A stretch of 64,000 nt of DNA from Nocardioides sp. InS609-2 (GCF_023208195.1 NZ_CP060034.1:4216001-4280000), one strand, 5' to 3'. Shown: positions 17,621 through 29,449, numbered from the stretch's first letter. The notes: generated by a model not told the origin, from the letters alone. Translations and numbers: made by a program.

Positions 17621-17762
17621 ACGAGAAGCCAATCAGGGACCACCGACATCTAAGGTCCCGATCAAGCCTGAAATCCCAGAGTGTGGGCAACTCTTCGAAG
17701 CTACTACTCGTCCGGCTGACGTCTTGTTTCGAGGCTCGTCGTTGGCGCTGCTCACGCCTCGT

Positions 17763-18554
17763 CTACTCCGGCACCCAGCAGATGCCGTACCGCTGACCGG
17801 CCTTCCACTGACTGTGGCTCGGCCGCTCCTCGCTCCACGTGAAGTCGAGCGCGTCGTCGGCACCCGAGCGAGCGCGTGAGCGGCAGGTCTCCCGCATCGC
17901 GTCGGCCACCTTCTCCACCGACGGGTACGACGACCCGGCCAGGTCGACGGTCGCCAGCGCCCGCCAGGCGTGCCGGCCGGAGCACGGGACCCGGCGGGAG
18001 TCCTTGCGACCCGGCTCGGCTGTCGTGCACAGTGCGAACTCACCCAGGGTGCCCTCGAGCTCGCCGGGCAGCTGCATCAGCCGGTTGGACCCGGCGGTCG
18101 CGATCACGTCGCAGCGGAACCACCGCCCGCCGGCCGCGCCCTCCTCCAGCGTCGGCGTGAACCACACCGTCGCCAGCAGCGAGAGCCGCAGCGCTTCGCG
18201 GTCGGCACCGACGAATCGGCCCAGGCGAGACCGGCAACCTTCGCGGGCCTGTCGTTGCGCGCGGGCGGAGTCGACCTCGACGCCCCGGTCGAGGCGGCCG
18301 ACCTTGAAGGTCTGCGAGGTGTGCCTGCGACGACACTTCACCGTCTTGTCGTCGGCGATCGGGGCCAGCGCCTCGTCGAAGCTCAGCCGGTAGCACTTGC
18401 CGTTCTGCGGCGGCTTCGGTGCGGGAGGCGAGGATGCGACGGCCGACGCGGACGGCGTACTCGAGCCGGCAGTCGGGGTCGCCGGGTCGCCGCCACTGCA
18501 CCCGGAGACCAACAGCAGGCCGGCCAGCAAGATGCCGATGAGTGCCTCACGCAT
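17763..18554 (-). CDS. Septum-formation family lipoprotein
   Basis: 263 residues from ATG 18554. The signal ends LLLVSGC, giving a lipidated Cys at about residue 19, then a Ser/Thr/Pro linker. The body resembles actinobacterial septum-formation domain proteins (GKCYRLSFDEALAPIADDK, VKCRRRHTSQTFKVG, C-terminal GICWVPE) with several Cys pairs. Probably envelope-associated; exact role unknown. It overlaps the upstream flavodoxin-like gene by 8 nt. Confidence 0.75.
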   Translation of the reverse strand: MREALIGILLAGLLLVSGCSGGDPATPTAGSSTPSASAVASSPPAPKPPQNGKCYRLSFDEALAPIADDKTVKCRRRHTSQTFKVGRLDRGVEVDSARAQRQAREGCRSRLGRFVGADREALRLSLLATVWFTPTLEEGAAGGRWFRCDVIATAGSNRLMQLPGELEGTLGEFALCTTAEPGRKDSRRVPCSGRHAWRALATVDLAGSSYPSVEKVADAMRETCRSRARSGADDALDFTWSEERPSHSQWKAGQRYGICWVPE

Positions 18555-19041
18555 GCGCCGACTCCAGCAACGCGGCCAGCGTGCCGCCGAGCTCGTAGGC
18601 AGCGGCGACCTGCTCGTCGCCCACGTCACCGAGCACGTCGAGCACGGGCGCCGACTGGGTCCATGGCAGCGCCTGCACGATCGACTGCACCGACCGCACC
18701 GCGCCCGTCGTGTCGTAGCGACCGTGCACCCACAAGCCGTACGGCTTCCTGCCGCCACCGGCCGCGGACGCAGACCCGTCGTCGCTCAGCGCGCCCCCGG
18801 CCTCGAGGAAGATCGTGTCGAAGAAGTGCTTGAGGGCGCCGGACATGTACCCGAAGTTCGCGGTCGTGCCGAGCAGATACCCGTCCGCATCCAGGACGTC
18901 GTCTGCCCGCGCCTCGAGCGCCTCGCGCACGACCACCTCGACACCCTCGATCGCGTCGTCGTGGGCACCAGCGATCGCGGCATCGGCCAGCGCCCGCACT
19001 GTCGGCGTGGGGGAGTGGTGGACGATCAGCAGCCGGGGCAT
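18547..19041 (-). CDS. Flavodoxin-fold NAD(P)H-dependent reductase
   Basis: 164 residues. The N-terminal MPRLLIVHHSPTPTVRALAD is the flavodoxin FMN-phosphate loop, and DGYLLGTTANFGYMSGALK matches the second FMN loop of WrbA-like flavoproteins. Likely an FMN reductase. Its 3' end overlaps the septum-formation lipoprotein gene, so the two are co-transcribed. Confidence 0.85.
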   Translation of the reverse strand: MPRLLIVHHSPTPTVRALADAAIAGAHDDAIEGVEVVVREALEARADDVLDADGYLLGTTANFGYMSGALKHFFDTIFLEAGGALSDDGSASAAGGGRKPYGLWVHGRYDTTGAVRSVQSIVQALPWTQSAPVLDVLGDVGDEQVAAAYELGGTLAALLESAHA

Positions 19042-19051
19042 GCGGGCAAAT

Positions 19052-19477
19052 CTAGAGGGCTTTGCGGAAGTGCACGTCCGCTTCGCCCTCGACCGGCAGC
19101 CCTTCGGAGCGCGCGAACTCGACGTACCCGTGCCGTTCGTAGAACCCCGGCGCCTGGAACGTGAAGGACGACACCAGCACCTGCGTGCATCTGCGCTCCC
19201 GGGCAGCCGACTCGAAGGCCGCCATCAGTCGGCCACCAAGCCCCGTGCCACGTGCATCGTCGCGCACCCACACCATGCCGATGCCGGCGCAGGTGCCCCA
19301 GGTCCAACCGCTGGCGCCGCCCACCAGTCCGGCGGCGTCGCGCACCGAGACCGTCAGCTCGAGCTGCGGGGTGATGCCCACCGTCGCGGAGACGTTGAAG
19401 GCGTCGAGTCCGTCGGAGAGCTGCTGGTCGAGGTCGGCGTCGGCCGCGCCGACGAGGATGTCGAGGTCATGATCCAC
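19052..19477 (-). CDS. GNAT-family N-acetyltransferase
   Basis: 141 residues from GTG 19477. The acetyl-CoA loop is in VWVRDDARGTGLGGRLM, and the C-terminal FYERHGYVEFAR is typical of GNAT. The frame is open further upstream (ATG 19549), but that extension would run over the divergent leuA leader promoter. A -10-like GATCGT lies 6 nt before GTG 19477, so the shorter form is preferred. Substrate unknown. Confidence 0.82.
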   Translation of the reverse strand: MDHDLDILVGAADADLDQQLSDGLDAFNVSATVGITPQLELTVSVRDAAGLVGGASGWTWGTCAGIGMVWVRDDARGTGLGGRLMAAFESAARERRCTQVLVSSFTFQAPGFYERHGYVEFARSEGLPVEGEADVHFRKAL

Positions 19478-19508
19478 GCCGGCACGATCCCACACTGCGG
19501 CCCACGGG

Positions 19509-19537
19509 CGGACAAGCGAGGAAGCCTGGGCTACCGT
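19509..19537 (+). promoter_or_regulatory. Promoter for the leuL-leuA transcript
   Basis: CGGACA (19509-19514), 17 nt, TACCGT (19532-19537). The predicted start at about 19544 leaves only about 4 nt before the leader-peptide ATG. Confidence 0.6.
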
Positions 19538-19547
19538 GGATGTACTC

Positions 19548-21396
<1,849 letters not shown>

Positions 21397-21407
21397 GCGA
21401 GGCGAGG

Positions 21408-24218
21408 TCAGAACGCCGACGTCAGCCGGCGGGTGCGCTCGCGATAGAGCGGCAGCGTCACCGAGACGGTGGTGCCCTCCAGGTGCTCCGACTCGATGCT
21501 GACGGTGCCGCCGTGGGCGGCGACGATCGCCTGCACGATGGCGAGTCCGAGGCCGGTGCCCTGGATGTGGCGCGCCTGGGAGGTCGAGCTGCGCCAGAAC
21601 TTGTCGAACAACCCGTGCTGCTCGTGCTTGGGGATGCCCAGGCCGGTGTCGCGCACGGTGATGACGGCTTCGTTCATGCGGGTGTCGAGGCGGACCCCGA
21701 CCGACCCGCCGTCCTCGGTGAACTTCACGGCGTTGCTGAGCAGGTTGGTGACCACGCGTTCGAGGTGCGGAGCATCACCTAGTACGACGACCGGCCAGGC
21801 GGGGTTCTTGAACGTGACCTCGAGCTGGCGCTCCTTCAGCATCGGGCCGATGGCGGCTTCTGCGCCACGCACGGCCTTGACGAGGTCGACCTGCCCGCGT
21901 TCCCAGGTGAGGCTGCCGGAGGCGAGTCCGTTGAGGGTGAGCAGGTTGTTGGCGAGGGTGATGAGGCGCTCGCCGTTGCGGTTGATCGCATCGAGGGCGG
22001 GCATCTGCGGGTCACCTACCTCGCCGAAGCCACCGTCGATGAGCATCTCGGTGTAGCCGACGATGCTCGTCACCGGCGTCCGGAGCTCGTGGCTCACCGT
22101 CGACACGAACTCGTCCTTTGCGGCGTCGAGGTCGCGCAACCGGTCGACGACCAGTCGCTCCTTCTCGAGCGCGGTGACCAGCAGCTCCTCGCTACGTCGT
22201 ACGTCGGTCACGTCGCTGGCCACGCACAGGTAGCCGACCTGGTGGCCGTGGCTGTCCTCGACCACGCTCAGCGTCATCGAGACCAGCGTGGTGGAGGCGT
22301 CTCCGCGCACCCAGCGCCAGTCGTCGGAGATCGGACGGCCGTTGGCCAGACTCTTGGCGAGGGCCTCGAAGCTCGGCGGCGACATGTGCTCGGTGGTCCA
22401 CTCCTTGAACTCCTCGGCGTCGAGGATGTCGGTGAAGTCCATACCGAGCGCGGTGTAGCTGTCGTAGCCGAGAATCTGCTCCGCGCCGGCGTTGAAGACA
22501 GTGATCCGGCCCCTGTTGTCGAGGCCGATCAGCGCGGTGCTGAGCGCAGCGGCCAGCATATGCCGCATCAGGCCCGACGCGTTGCGCTCTGCGGTGACGT
22601 CGAGTCCGGTGATGACGGCGTACGCCGCGTCACCGCCTTCGTCGCGCACGATGTCCCGGCTCCACAGGATGCGCAGGAGATCGCCGTCCACGGTGCGCAC
22701 ACCCGACTCGGCGGCGCCGATGATCGCGTTGCCCGACGGGTCGTCGTACATCGCGCGGACGGCGTCGCGAGAGTCGGGCGAGGTGAGCGTGTCCCAGACC
22801 GGGCGGCCGACGAGCTGCTTCTGGTTGAAGCCGGTGATGCGGGTGGTTGCGCGGTTGACGCGCAGCACGGTGCCGGCCATGTCGGCGACCATGATGAGGC
22901 AGGGCGTCGTGTCGAGGGTGATGTCGGTGAGGGCGCGCTGGGCACGGAGGCCGGCGGTCGCCTCGCGTTCGGTGGTGACGTCGAGGAGCTGGGCGCTGAA
23001 CATCGGCTCGTCGTAGGTGCCGGCGAGCCGGGCGATGGACACCGCGATGCGGCTGCCCGGGCGGGAGACGAGGGTGCCCTCGTCGCGCCAGCCGTCGAGG
23101 TTGCCGTGCAGCATCGACTCGGTGACCTCGGCCATCGGGGTGTCGGTCGAGACGACGGCTTCGAGGGGCAGGCCCAGCAGGTGGTCGACGCGCCGTCCCA
23201 GCAGGGTCGCGGAGGTGGTGTTGGCGTCGAAGATCTCGAGCCGGCCCTCGCCCACGCGCAGCACGAGGATCGACAGGAGCGACTCGGCGAAGTTCTGCCG
23301 GAAGAGCTCACTGCTGGCCCGGACCCGCTCGAGCAGCCGGCGGCCCTGTTCGACGTTGACGGCGAGCGGCACGCAGATCAGCACCATGCAGACCAGGAAC
23401 GTCTGCACGAGCGACGTGGCCGCCAGCAGGCTGAGGTTGTCGCTGGCGAACCCGACCGCGAACGGTCCGTGACCGAGCGCGGTCGAACCCGTGGCCGCGA
23501 GGGCGATGAAGGCGAGCTGCCACGCGACGACGCGGAGGCCGAACTTGAACGCCGCCCAGACCAGGAACGGCAGCGGTGCGAACGTCATGGCGAGCACTTC
23601 GGTGAACCAGAACGTCGCCAGGGCCGTCACGGCGAGCACCGCCGACTGCAGGATCAGCTCGAGGGGCCGGATGGGCATCAGCGAACGTCGCCAGCTCAGG
23701 GCGACCGGGGCGATGACCAGCATCGCCGCTGCATGCGACGGTGGGATCGTGACGACGACGTCGCGGAAGGTGCCGGTGCCGACGAAGAGGGGGATCGCGA
23801 CGGCGCCGACCAGGCCACCCATGACGGCGGAGACGCCAGCGGCGATGACGAGGCGCAGGAAGTCGCGCTGGGTGGCCATGCTGGCCAGCCCGCTCGGCCG
23901 GTGGCGCATCACCACCGCGAACGCCGCACCCTCGCCCGCCACGATGAGGCTGAGGATCAGGGCGAGGTCCCACGGCCGTCCGTAGATCATGTTCGCGGCT
24001 CCGTTGGCTACGACCACGGCGGGCAGCACCCACCACCACCACGAGCGCCTGGTCAGCGTCGCGAGCATCGCCGTGACGCCGACGGCGGGCCACCAGGTGA
24101 CGACGTCGGTCGGACCGGGCGCCGCGATGCCCAGTGTGACGCAGGCCGTGCCAAAGATCACGACGACCAGTGCCGCCACAGCGCGCCGGTCGCCCAGTTC
24201 CCGGACCCTGGTGGACAT
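21408..24218 (-). CDS. Membrane sensor histidine kinase (MASE1-PAS-PAS-PAS-HisKA-HATPase)
   Basis: 936 residues. About eight membrane helices in the N-terminal 300 residues form a MASE1-type sensor. Three PAS-like domains follow (about 315-425, 430-550, 555-680). HisKA has the phospho-acceptor His in TVSHELRTPVTSIVGY, and the ATPase domain has NLLSNAVKF (N box), DTGLGIPKHEQHG and GTGLGLAI. No response regulator gene is adjacent, so this is an orphan kinase. Convergent with leuA. Confidence 0.92.
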   Translation of the reverse strand: MSTRVRELGDRRAVAALVVVIFGTACVTLGIAAPGPTDVVTWWPAVGVTAMLATLTRRSWWWWVLPAVVVANGAANMIYGRPWDLALILSLIVAGEGAAFAVVMRHRPSGLASMATQRDFLRLVIAAGVSAVMGGLVGAVAIPLFVGTGTFRDVVVTIPPSHAAAMLVIAPVALSWRRSLMPIRPLELILQSAVLAVTALATFWFTEVLAMTFAPLPFLVWAAFKFGLRVVAWQLAFIALAATGSTALGHGPFAVGFASDNLSLLAATSLVQTFLVCMVLICVPLAVNVEQGRRLLERVRASSELFRQNFAESLLSILVLRVGEGRLEIFDANTTSATLLGRRVDHLLGLPLEAVVSTDTPMAEVTESMLHGNLDGWRDEGTLVSRPGSRIAVSIARLAGTYDEPMFSAQLLDVTTEREATAGLRAQRALTDITLDTTPCLIMVADMAGTVLRVNRATTRITGFNQKQLVGRPVWDTLTSPDSRDAVRAMYDDPSGNAIIGAAESGVRTVDGDLLRILWSRDIVRDEGGDAAYAVITGLDVTAERNASGLMRHMLAAALSTALIGLDNRGRITVFNAGAEQILGYDSYTALGMDFTDILDAEEFKEWTTEHMSPPSFEALAKSLANGRPISDDWRWVRGDASTTLVSMTLSVVEDSHGHQVGYLCVASDVTDVRRSEELLVTALEKERLVVDRLRDLDAAKDEFVSTVSHELRTPVTSIVGYTEMLIDGGFGEVGDPQMPALDAINRNGERLITLANNLLTLNGLASGSLTWERGQVDLVKAVRGAEAAIGPMLKERQLEVTFKNPAWPVVVLGDAPHLERVVTNLLSNAVKFTEDGGSVGVRLDTRMNEAVITVRDTGLGIPKHEQHGLFDKFWRSSTSQARHIQGTGLGLAIVQAIVAAHGGTVSIESEHLEGTTVSVTLPLYRERTRRLTSAF

Positions 24219-24298
24219 GACCCCGAGTGTTTCAGGATGTGGTCCGATCCGTGGCCATTCGGGCCAAGGAAAATGGCCGGTCGACTAGATTCGTGAGC

Positions 24299-25159
24299 AT
24301 GTTGGTGTCCGAGAGGATCGGCCAGTTCTTCCTGCCCACGGGTGACCGACTCGAATACACGGAGTACGGCGGTGGCGACCACTGGGTCGTCCTGATCCAT
24401 GGCCAGCTGATGCCACGCCGCATGCATCAGCCGGTGGCCCGCGCGCTCGCCGGCAACGGCCTGCACGTCGTCACGCTCGACCTGCTGGGTCACGGGCGTT
24501 CCGACCGACCGGCCGACCCGCTCGTCTACTCGACGACGGCGTTCGGGGAGCAGGTCATCGCGCTGCTCGACCACCTCGGAGCCGAGCAGGCCGTCGTGGG
24601 CGGACTCTCGCTCGGCGCCAACGTCGGCCTCGAGGTCGCCGTGCTGGCGCCCGACCGGGTACGCGGCCTGCTCTGCGAGATGCCGGTGCTCGACAACGCG
24701 GTCGAGGCCGGGATCATCGCGTTCGCGCCGCTGATGCTTGCCGCCCGCTTCCTGCCGTTCACGGTCAACGGCCTGCGTCGACTCACCAGACCCATCCCGC
24801 GCGGCCTCGTGCCTTTCTGGGTCGGGATCGGGCTCGACACCTGCAACCAGCGGGCCGACGCGATGGCCGCGGTCGTCCACGGGTTGTTCTTCGGCCGGGT
24901 CGCTCCGTCGTCGGCACAGCGGCGCCGGATCCTGGCCCCGGCGCTGGTCGTCGGACACCCCATCGACCCCATCCACCCCGCGGCCGACGCGGCCATGCTG
25001 GCCGAGGAGATGCCGAACGGCCGGTTCGTGAAGGCCCGTAGCATCCTCGAGTGGCGGATGACACCCGAGCGGCTCGACGCCGAGGCGGTCGCCTTCGCAC
25101 TGGAGTGCTGGGACGTCGGCGGTGCGCGCGGCCGGGGGAGCCGGCGTACCCACGGTTGA
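24299..25159 (+). CDS. Alpha/beta hydrolase
   Basis: 286 residues from ATG 24299. A -10-type TAGATT at 24286-24291 ends 7 nt before, suggesting a leaderless message (GTG 24293 is an alternative). The fold is clear: oxyanion region VVLIHGQL, nucleophile elbow GGLSLGAN with Ser, and an acid-loop region VVGHPIDPIHP. The usual C-terminal catalytic His is not obvious after the acid; the segment reads SILEWRMTPERL. Substrate unknown. Confidence 0.85.
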   Translation: MLVSERIGQFFLPTGDRLEYTEYGGGDHWVVLIHGQLMPRRMHQPVARALAGNGLHVVTLDLLGHGRSDRPADPLVYSTTAFGEQVIALLDHLGAEQAVVGGLSLGANVGLEVAVLAPDRVRGLLCEMPVLDNAVEAGIIAFAPLMLAARFLPFTVNGLRRLTRPIPRGLVPFWVGIGLDTCNQRADAMAAVVHGLFFGRVAPSSAQRRRILAPALVVGHPIDPIHPAADAAMLAEEMPNGRFVKARSILEWRMTPERLDAEAVAFALECWDVGGARGRGSRRTHG

Positions 25160-25171
25160 GCAGCCGAACAG

Positions 25172-26461
25172 TCAGCCGGTCGGTGTCGAGCGACCGTCGG
25201 GGTCCTGCTCGACGTGCCCGACGAGCCCTTCGATGACCATCGTCGTGTTCGTTCGCTTGCGGACCAGCACGTAGCCCTGGCCGATGAAGACCACGCGGAA
25301 CTGTCCGTCACCGAGGTCCTCGACCCGGGTCTCGGCCTCGACGTTGACCCAGTCCGACGTTTCTGCCCAGCTGAACTCGCCCTCGGGCGGATTGGTGCAG
25401 TCCCAGCCCTCCGCTATGTCGAGCATGGAGCCAGCGGTGTCGCAGTCCCGCTCCTGCAGTGCCGTGAGGAACCGCTTGGCCGCGACCTCGTAGCCGTTGA
25501 CGGCGCCCTCACCGCCACTCCCGAAGGGTCTGACGACCAGCACCACGAGAACTGCCATAGCCAGGAGGACCACGGCGGATGCGACCCAGGTCGGGATCCG
25601 TGGCCGCGAGCGCGCGACCGCGGGTCTCGGCGCGGGCCGCGGCGGTGGCACCGCTGGCGTCTCGCCACGTGCTGCCGCGTCGAGCGCGCCCGCGAGTGTC
25701 ATCACGTCCGGCCAGCGGTGCTCGCGGTCGGGCTCCAGGGCGGTCTGGATCACCCGGTCGACGGCCGCGGGCACCCCGCTCACGAGCTCCCCGAGCGGCG
25801 GCAGCGTCCCGTCCGCGCCACGACGAGGCGGTACGCCGGCGGCGAGCGCCCACGCCACCGCGCCCAGGCCGTAGACGTCGGCCCGGCCATCGAGGGGGGC
25901 CGACGGGTCGCCCTGCTCCGGAGCGCCGTACGACGGGGTCCCGACGTGCAGCGTCGCACCCGAGTCGGTCGTCAGGCTCTTGGCGACGCCGAGGTCGGCG
26001 ACCAGCACCCGCCGACCGCCGTCCGGCCGGGAGACGAACAGCAGGTTGGCCGGCTTCACGTCGCGGTGCACGATGCCCTGGGCGTGCAGGTCACCGAGCC
26101 CACGCGCGGCCTGCGAGATGATGTCGACCAGCTCGGTCGGCGAGGGCCGCTTCCCCCCGGCGAGCAGGTCGGCCGCCGAGCCGAGGTCGGCGTACGTCAT
26201 CACGAAGTAGGGGATGTCGTCGGCGGTGACGCCGACGTCGTGGACGTTCACGACGTGGTCCGAGCTGGCCCGCCGCAGCAGCCGTGACTCCTCGATGAAG
26301 CGGTCGCGGATGCCGGGGTCCTGGGCCCAGTTGTCGGCGAGCGCCTTGACCGCGACCGGGGAGTCGAGCTCGTCGTCGTGGTAGAGCCACACCGAGGCGA
26401 AACCGCCGGCGCCGAGGCGCCTGATCCTGCGGAGGCGACCGAGACTCTCTGGAAAGGACAC
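25172..26461 (-). CDS. Transmembrane serine/threonine protein kinase
   Basis: 429 residues from GTG 26461, GGAAGG 9 nt upstream. The kinase domain (about 1-265) has Gly loop LGAGGFASVW, Lys in VAVKAL, catalytic IVHRDVKPANLLF and VADLGVAKS, where the usual DFG is DLG. An Ala/Pro-rich juxtamembrane stretch and one membrane helix (VASAVVLLAMAVLVVLVV) follow. The extracytoplasmic C-terminus of about 110 residues has two Cys and a SnoaL/lumazine-like length but no clear family. A PknB-type signalling kinase. Confidence 0.9.
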   Translation of the reverse strand: MSFPESLGRLRRIRRLGAGGFASVWLYHDDELDSPVAVKALADNWAQDPGIRDRFIEESRLLRRASSDHVVNVHDVGVTADDIPYFVMTYADLGSAADLLAGGKRPSPTELVDIISQAARGLGDLHAQGIVHRDVKPANLLFVSRPDGGRRVLVADLGVAKSLTTDSGATLHVGTPSYGAPEQGDPSAPLDGRADVYGLGAVAWALAAGVPPRRGADGTLPPLGELVSGVPAAVDRVIQTALEPDREHRWPDVMTLAGALDAAARGETPAVPPPRPAPRPAVARSRPRIPTWVASAVVLLAMAVLVVLVVRPFGSGGEGAVNGYEVAAKRFLTALQERDCDTAGSMLDIAEGWDCTNPPEGEFSWAETSDWVNVEAETRVEDLGDGQFRVVFIGQGYVLVRKRTNTTMVIEGLVGHVEQDPDGRSTPTG

Positions 26462-26535
26462 GCCGCGAGCCTTCCACGCGCGACATCGCCTCACACCTGC
26501 GGCCGTGCATGCCCGCGATGAGGGAGACTGGACAG

Positions 26536-27264
26536 GTGCCCCTCTACCGCGACGAGGCGATCGTGCTGCGCACCCACAAGCTGGGCGAGGCCGACCGCAT
26601 CATCACCCTGCTGACTCGTCAGCACGGGCGCGTGCGCGCGGTCGCGAACGGCGTACGACGCACCACCTCGCGGTGGGGTTCGCGGCTCGAGCCGTTCACA
26701 CACGTCGACCTGCAGCTGGCCGAGGGCCGCTCGCTCGACATCATCACCCAGGCCGAGACCATCGACCCGTTCCACGGTCGGCTCGGCCTCGACTACGAGC
26801 GCTACACCGCCGGCACCGTGATGCTCGAGACCGCCGAACGCCTGGTGGTCGAGGACAAGGAGCCTGCGGTCCAGCAGTTCCTGCTGCTCGTCGGCGGCCT
26901 GCGCGCGATGGCGGCGGGGGAGCAGCGGGCCGGGCAGGTCCTCGACTCCTACCTGCTGCGGTCGCTGTCGGTCGCCGGCTACGCCCCGTCGTTCGACCAC
27001 TGCGTGCGTTGCGCCGAGGTCGGCCCGCACCGCTACTTCAGCCCCTCGTCCGGTGGCGTGCTCTGCTCACGCTGCCGGGTGCCCGGCTCCGCCACGCCCG
27101 CTCCCGAGACCCTGCTCCTGATGAGTGCCCTGCTCACCGGCGACTGGCCGGCCGTCGCCACCGCCGAGCCTCGCCACCTCAAGGAGTCCAGCGGCCTCGT
27201 CGCCGCCTACCTCGCCTGGCACCTCGAGCGCGGCCTGCGCTCCCTCGAGTACGTCGAGCGCTGA
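26536..27264 (+). CDS. recO: DNA repair protein RecO
   Basis: 242 residues from GTG 26536, giving the canonical start MPLYRDEAIVLRTHKLGEAD. An N-terminal OB fold is followed by a helical domain with a zinc module (CVRCAEVG, CSRCRVPG). RecO with RecR loads RecA onto SSB-coated DNA in the RecF pathway. Divergent from the kinase, convergent with uppS; the recO-uppS neighbourhood is conserved in Actinobacteria. Confidence 0.95.
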   Translation: MPLYRDEAIVLRTHKLGEADRIITLLTRQHGRVRAVANGVRRTTSRWGSRLEPFTHVDLQLAEGRSLDIITQAETIDPFHGRLGLDYERYTAGTVMLETAERLVVEDKEPAVQQFLLLVGGLRAMAAGEQRAGQVLDSYLLRSLSVAGYAPSFDHCVRCAEVGPHRYFSPSSGGVLCSRCRVPGSATPAPETLLLMSALLTGDWPAVATAEPRHLKESSGLVAAYLAWHLERGLRSLEYVER

Positions 27265-27272
27265 GGCACGCC

Positions 27273-28049
27273 TCAGGCCGAGCCGTACCTCCGGTCGCGC
27301 CGGGCGTACTCGTCGATCGCGGCCCACAGGTGCGTGCGGTCGACGTCGGGCCACAGCACGTCGGAGAACACGAACTCGCTGTACGCCGACTGCCAGAGCA
27401 TGTAGTTCGACAGCCGCTGTTCGCCCGACGTACGCCACACCAGGTCGGCGTCGCTCCACTCGGGCACGTACATGTGCTGCGCGAAGACCTTCTCGTTCAC
27501 CTTCTCCGCGTCGAGCCGCCCGGCGGCCACCTCCCGGGCGATCGACCGCGCCGCGTCGGCGACCTCGGCCCGGCCGCCGTAGTTGACGCACATGGTGAGC
27601 GTGAGCACGTCATTGCTGCGGGTCAGCTCCTCGGCGACCTGCAGCTCCTTGATCACCGACTTCCACAGCCGGGGTGCCCGACCGGCCCAGCGCACCCGCA
27701 CGCCGAGCTCGTGCATCTCGTCGCGGCGGCGCCGGATCACGTCGCGGTTGAAGCCCATCAGGAACTTCACCTCGTCGGGTGACCGCGACCAGTTCTCGGT
27801 CGAGAAGGCGTAGGCAGAGATGGCCTTCACGCCTATCTCGATCGCGCCCTCGACCACGTCGAACAGCGAGCTCTCGCCCGCCTCGTGGCCCCTGGTGCGG
27901 GGGAGACCCCGCTCCTTGGCCCACCGACCGTTGCCGTCCATCACGACGGCCACGTGCCTCGGCACCAGCGCCGGGGGGATCGCCGGTGGACGGGCACCGG
28001 ACGGATGCGGGGTGGGTCGTCGTACGTCGCGGCTCACATCTCTCGGCAC
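27273..28049 (-). CDS. uppS: Isoprenyl (polyprenyl) diphosphate synthase
   Basis: 258 residues. The cis-prenyltransferase family motifs are present: [12 protein letters not shown] (substrate Asp), YAFSTENW, and the C-terminal [20 protein letters not shown]. It condenses isopentenyl diphosphate units to make the lipid carrier for peptidoglycan precursors. GTG 28049 lies 7 nt after a minus-strand -10 TAGGCT (28057-28062), so it appears leaderless. Confidence 0.95.
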   Translation of the reverse strand: MPRDVSRDVRRPTPHPSGARPPAIPPALVPRHVAVVMDGNGRWAKERGLPRTRGHEAGESSLFDVVEGAIEIGVKAISAYAFSTENWSRSPDEVKFLMGFNRDVIRRRRDEMHELGVRVRWAGRAPRLWKSVIKELQVAEELTRSNDVLTLTMCVNYGGRAEVADAARSIAREVAAGRLDAEKVNEKVFAQHMYVPEWSDADLVWRTSGEQRLSNYMLWQSAYSEFVFSDVLWPDVDRTHLWAAIDEYARRDRRYGSA

Positions 28050-28065
28050 GCGCGACAGCCTAGGA

Positions 28066-28467
28066 CTACCGACGACAGGCCGGGCAGGTGCCGAAGATCT
28101 CCAGCGTGTGGCTGATGTCGGCGTAGCCGTGCTCGTCGGCGATGGCGCGGGTCCAGCGCTCGACTGCCGGCCCCTCGACCTCCACGGTGGCGCCGCACGC
28201 CCGGCAGACGAGGTGATGGTGGTGAGTGTCGGAGCAGCTTCGATAGATCGCCTCGCCGTCCTCGCTCCTCAGCACGTCGACGTCACCGGCGTCGGCCAGC
28301 GCGGCGAGCGTGCGGTAGACCGTCGCCAACCCGACCTTCTCGCCGGCGCTCGTGAGCAGCTCGTGGATCTCCTGCGCGGAGCGGAAGTCGGCGAAGCTGT
28401 CGAGTACGGCGATCACGGCTCGCCGCTGCCGGGTCGGCCGCAGAGGCCCCGGGTCAGTGCTCGTCAT
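28066..28467 (-). CDS. zur: Zinc uptake regulator Zur (Fur family)
   Basis: 133 residues from ATG 28467. The winged helix ([34 protein letters not shown]) is followed by the dimerisation domain with metal sites [13 protein letters not shown] and CPACRR. It represses zinc-uptake genes when zinc is abundant. It overlaps the 3' end of znuB by 14 nt, so repressor and transporter are one operon (znuA-znuC-znuB-zur). Two Zur boxes lie before znuA. Confidence 0.93.
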   Translation of the reverse strand: MTSTDPGPLRPTRQRRAVIAVLDSFADFRSAQEIHELLTSAGEKVGLATVYRTLAALADAGDVDVLRSEDGEAIYRSCSDTHHHHLVCRACGATVEVEGPAVERWTRAIADEHGYADISHTLEIFGTCPACRR

Positions 28468-29449
28468 AGTGCTTCCCGTGGGCGGCGTGCCGGTGTCCGT
28501 CGTGCACGTAGTCGATGTGGTCTCCGTGCGGCACAGCCGGGTGGCCGCACTCCTTGCCGTGCAGGTGCTCATGGTCGGTCGTCAGGTGCTCCGGAGGTAC
28601 GTCGCCCGCAAAGGGCGCCTCCCGTCGTCGGCGTTGCCGGATCAGCACGCCCGCCGGCCAGGCCAGCACGAACCCCAGCAGCGCCACCAGCACGATGGTC
28701 GGCCCGGGCGCGACATCCGCTCCGTAAGGGGCGAACGTCGAGACCAGCAGTCCGCCGAGCGACGCGAGCACGCCCAGCCCCATCGCCAGCCACAGCGTCG
28801 ACCGGAACGAGCGGGTCACCTGCTGGGCGGTCGCGACCGGCACGACCATCAACGCCGAGACGAGCAGCAGCCCTACGGTGCGCATCGCCACGGTCACCGA
28901 CACGGCGGCCACGACAGCCACGAGCACGTTGTAGAAACGGGTGCTCAGCCCCGCAACCCGCGCGAACTCCTCGTCCAGCGCGACGGCGAAGAGCTGCGGC
29001 GCCAGCCCGACGCACAGGGTGATCACCACAGCAGCGAGCGCCATCGTGACGACCACGTCGCCGGCGGTGATGCTGGTGATCGAGCCGAAGAGGTACTGCT
29101 GGAGCCGTAGCGTGCTCTGGCCGCCGAGTCCGGTGATCAGCACACCGCCCGCCAGGCCGCCGTAGAACAGCAGCGCGAGCGCGACGTCACCGTTGGCGTG
29201 GCCGCGCTCGCGGATCACCTCGATCAGGATCGCGCCGAGCACCGCGACCACGACGGCGGTCCAGGTGGGGGAGGTGCCGGTGACGAGGCCGACGGCGACG
29301 CCGGTGACGGCGACGTGGCCGATGCCGTCACCCATGAGCGCGAGCCGGCGCTGCACGAGGTAGGTGCCGACGGCCGGCGCGGCGAGTCCGGTGAAGATCG
29401 CGGCGATCAGCGCGCGCTGCATGAACGGCAGCGAGAGCAGGTCGATCAC
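28454..29449 (-). CDS. znuB: Zinc ABC transporter permease
   Basis: 331 residues with eight or more hydrophobic helices of the ABC-3 permease family (start MIDLLSLPFMQRALIAAIFT; VGTYLVQRRLALMGDGIGHV). The C-terminal tail is cytoplasmic and His-rich ([35 protein letters not shown]), a likely zinc buffer. The GTG/ATG overlap with znuC is 4 nt. Confidence 0.94.
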   Translation of the reverse strand: MIDLLSLPFMQRALIAAIFTGLAAPAVGTYLVQRRLALMGDGIGHVAVTGVAVGLVTGTSPTWTAVVVAVLGAILIEVIRERGHANGDVALALLFYGGLAGGVLITGLGGQSTLRLQQYLFGSITSITAGDVVVTMALAAVVITLCVGLAPQLFAVALDEEFARVAGLSTRFYNVLVAVVAAVSVTVAMRTVGLLLVSALMVVPVATAQQVTRSFRSTLWLAMGLGVLASLGGLLVSTFAPYGADVAPGPTIVLVALLGFVLAWPAGVLIRQRRRREAPFAGDVPPEHLTTDHEHLHGKECGHPAVPHGDHIDYVHDGHRHAAHGKHYDEH

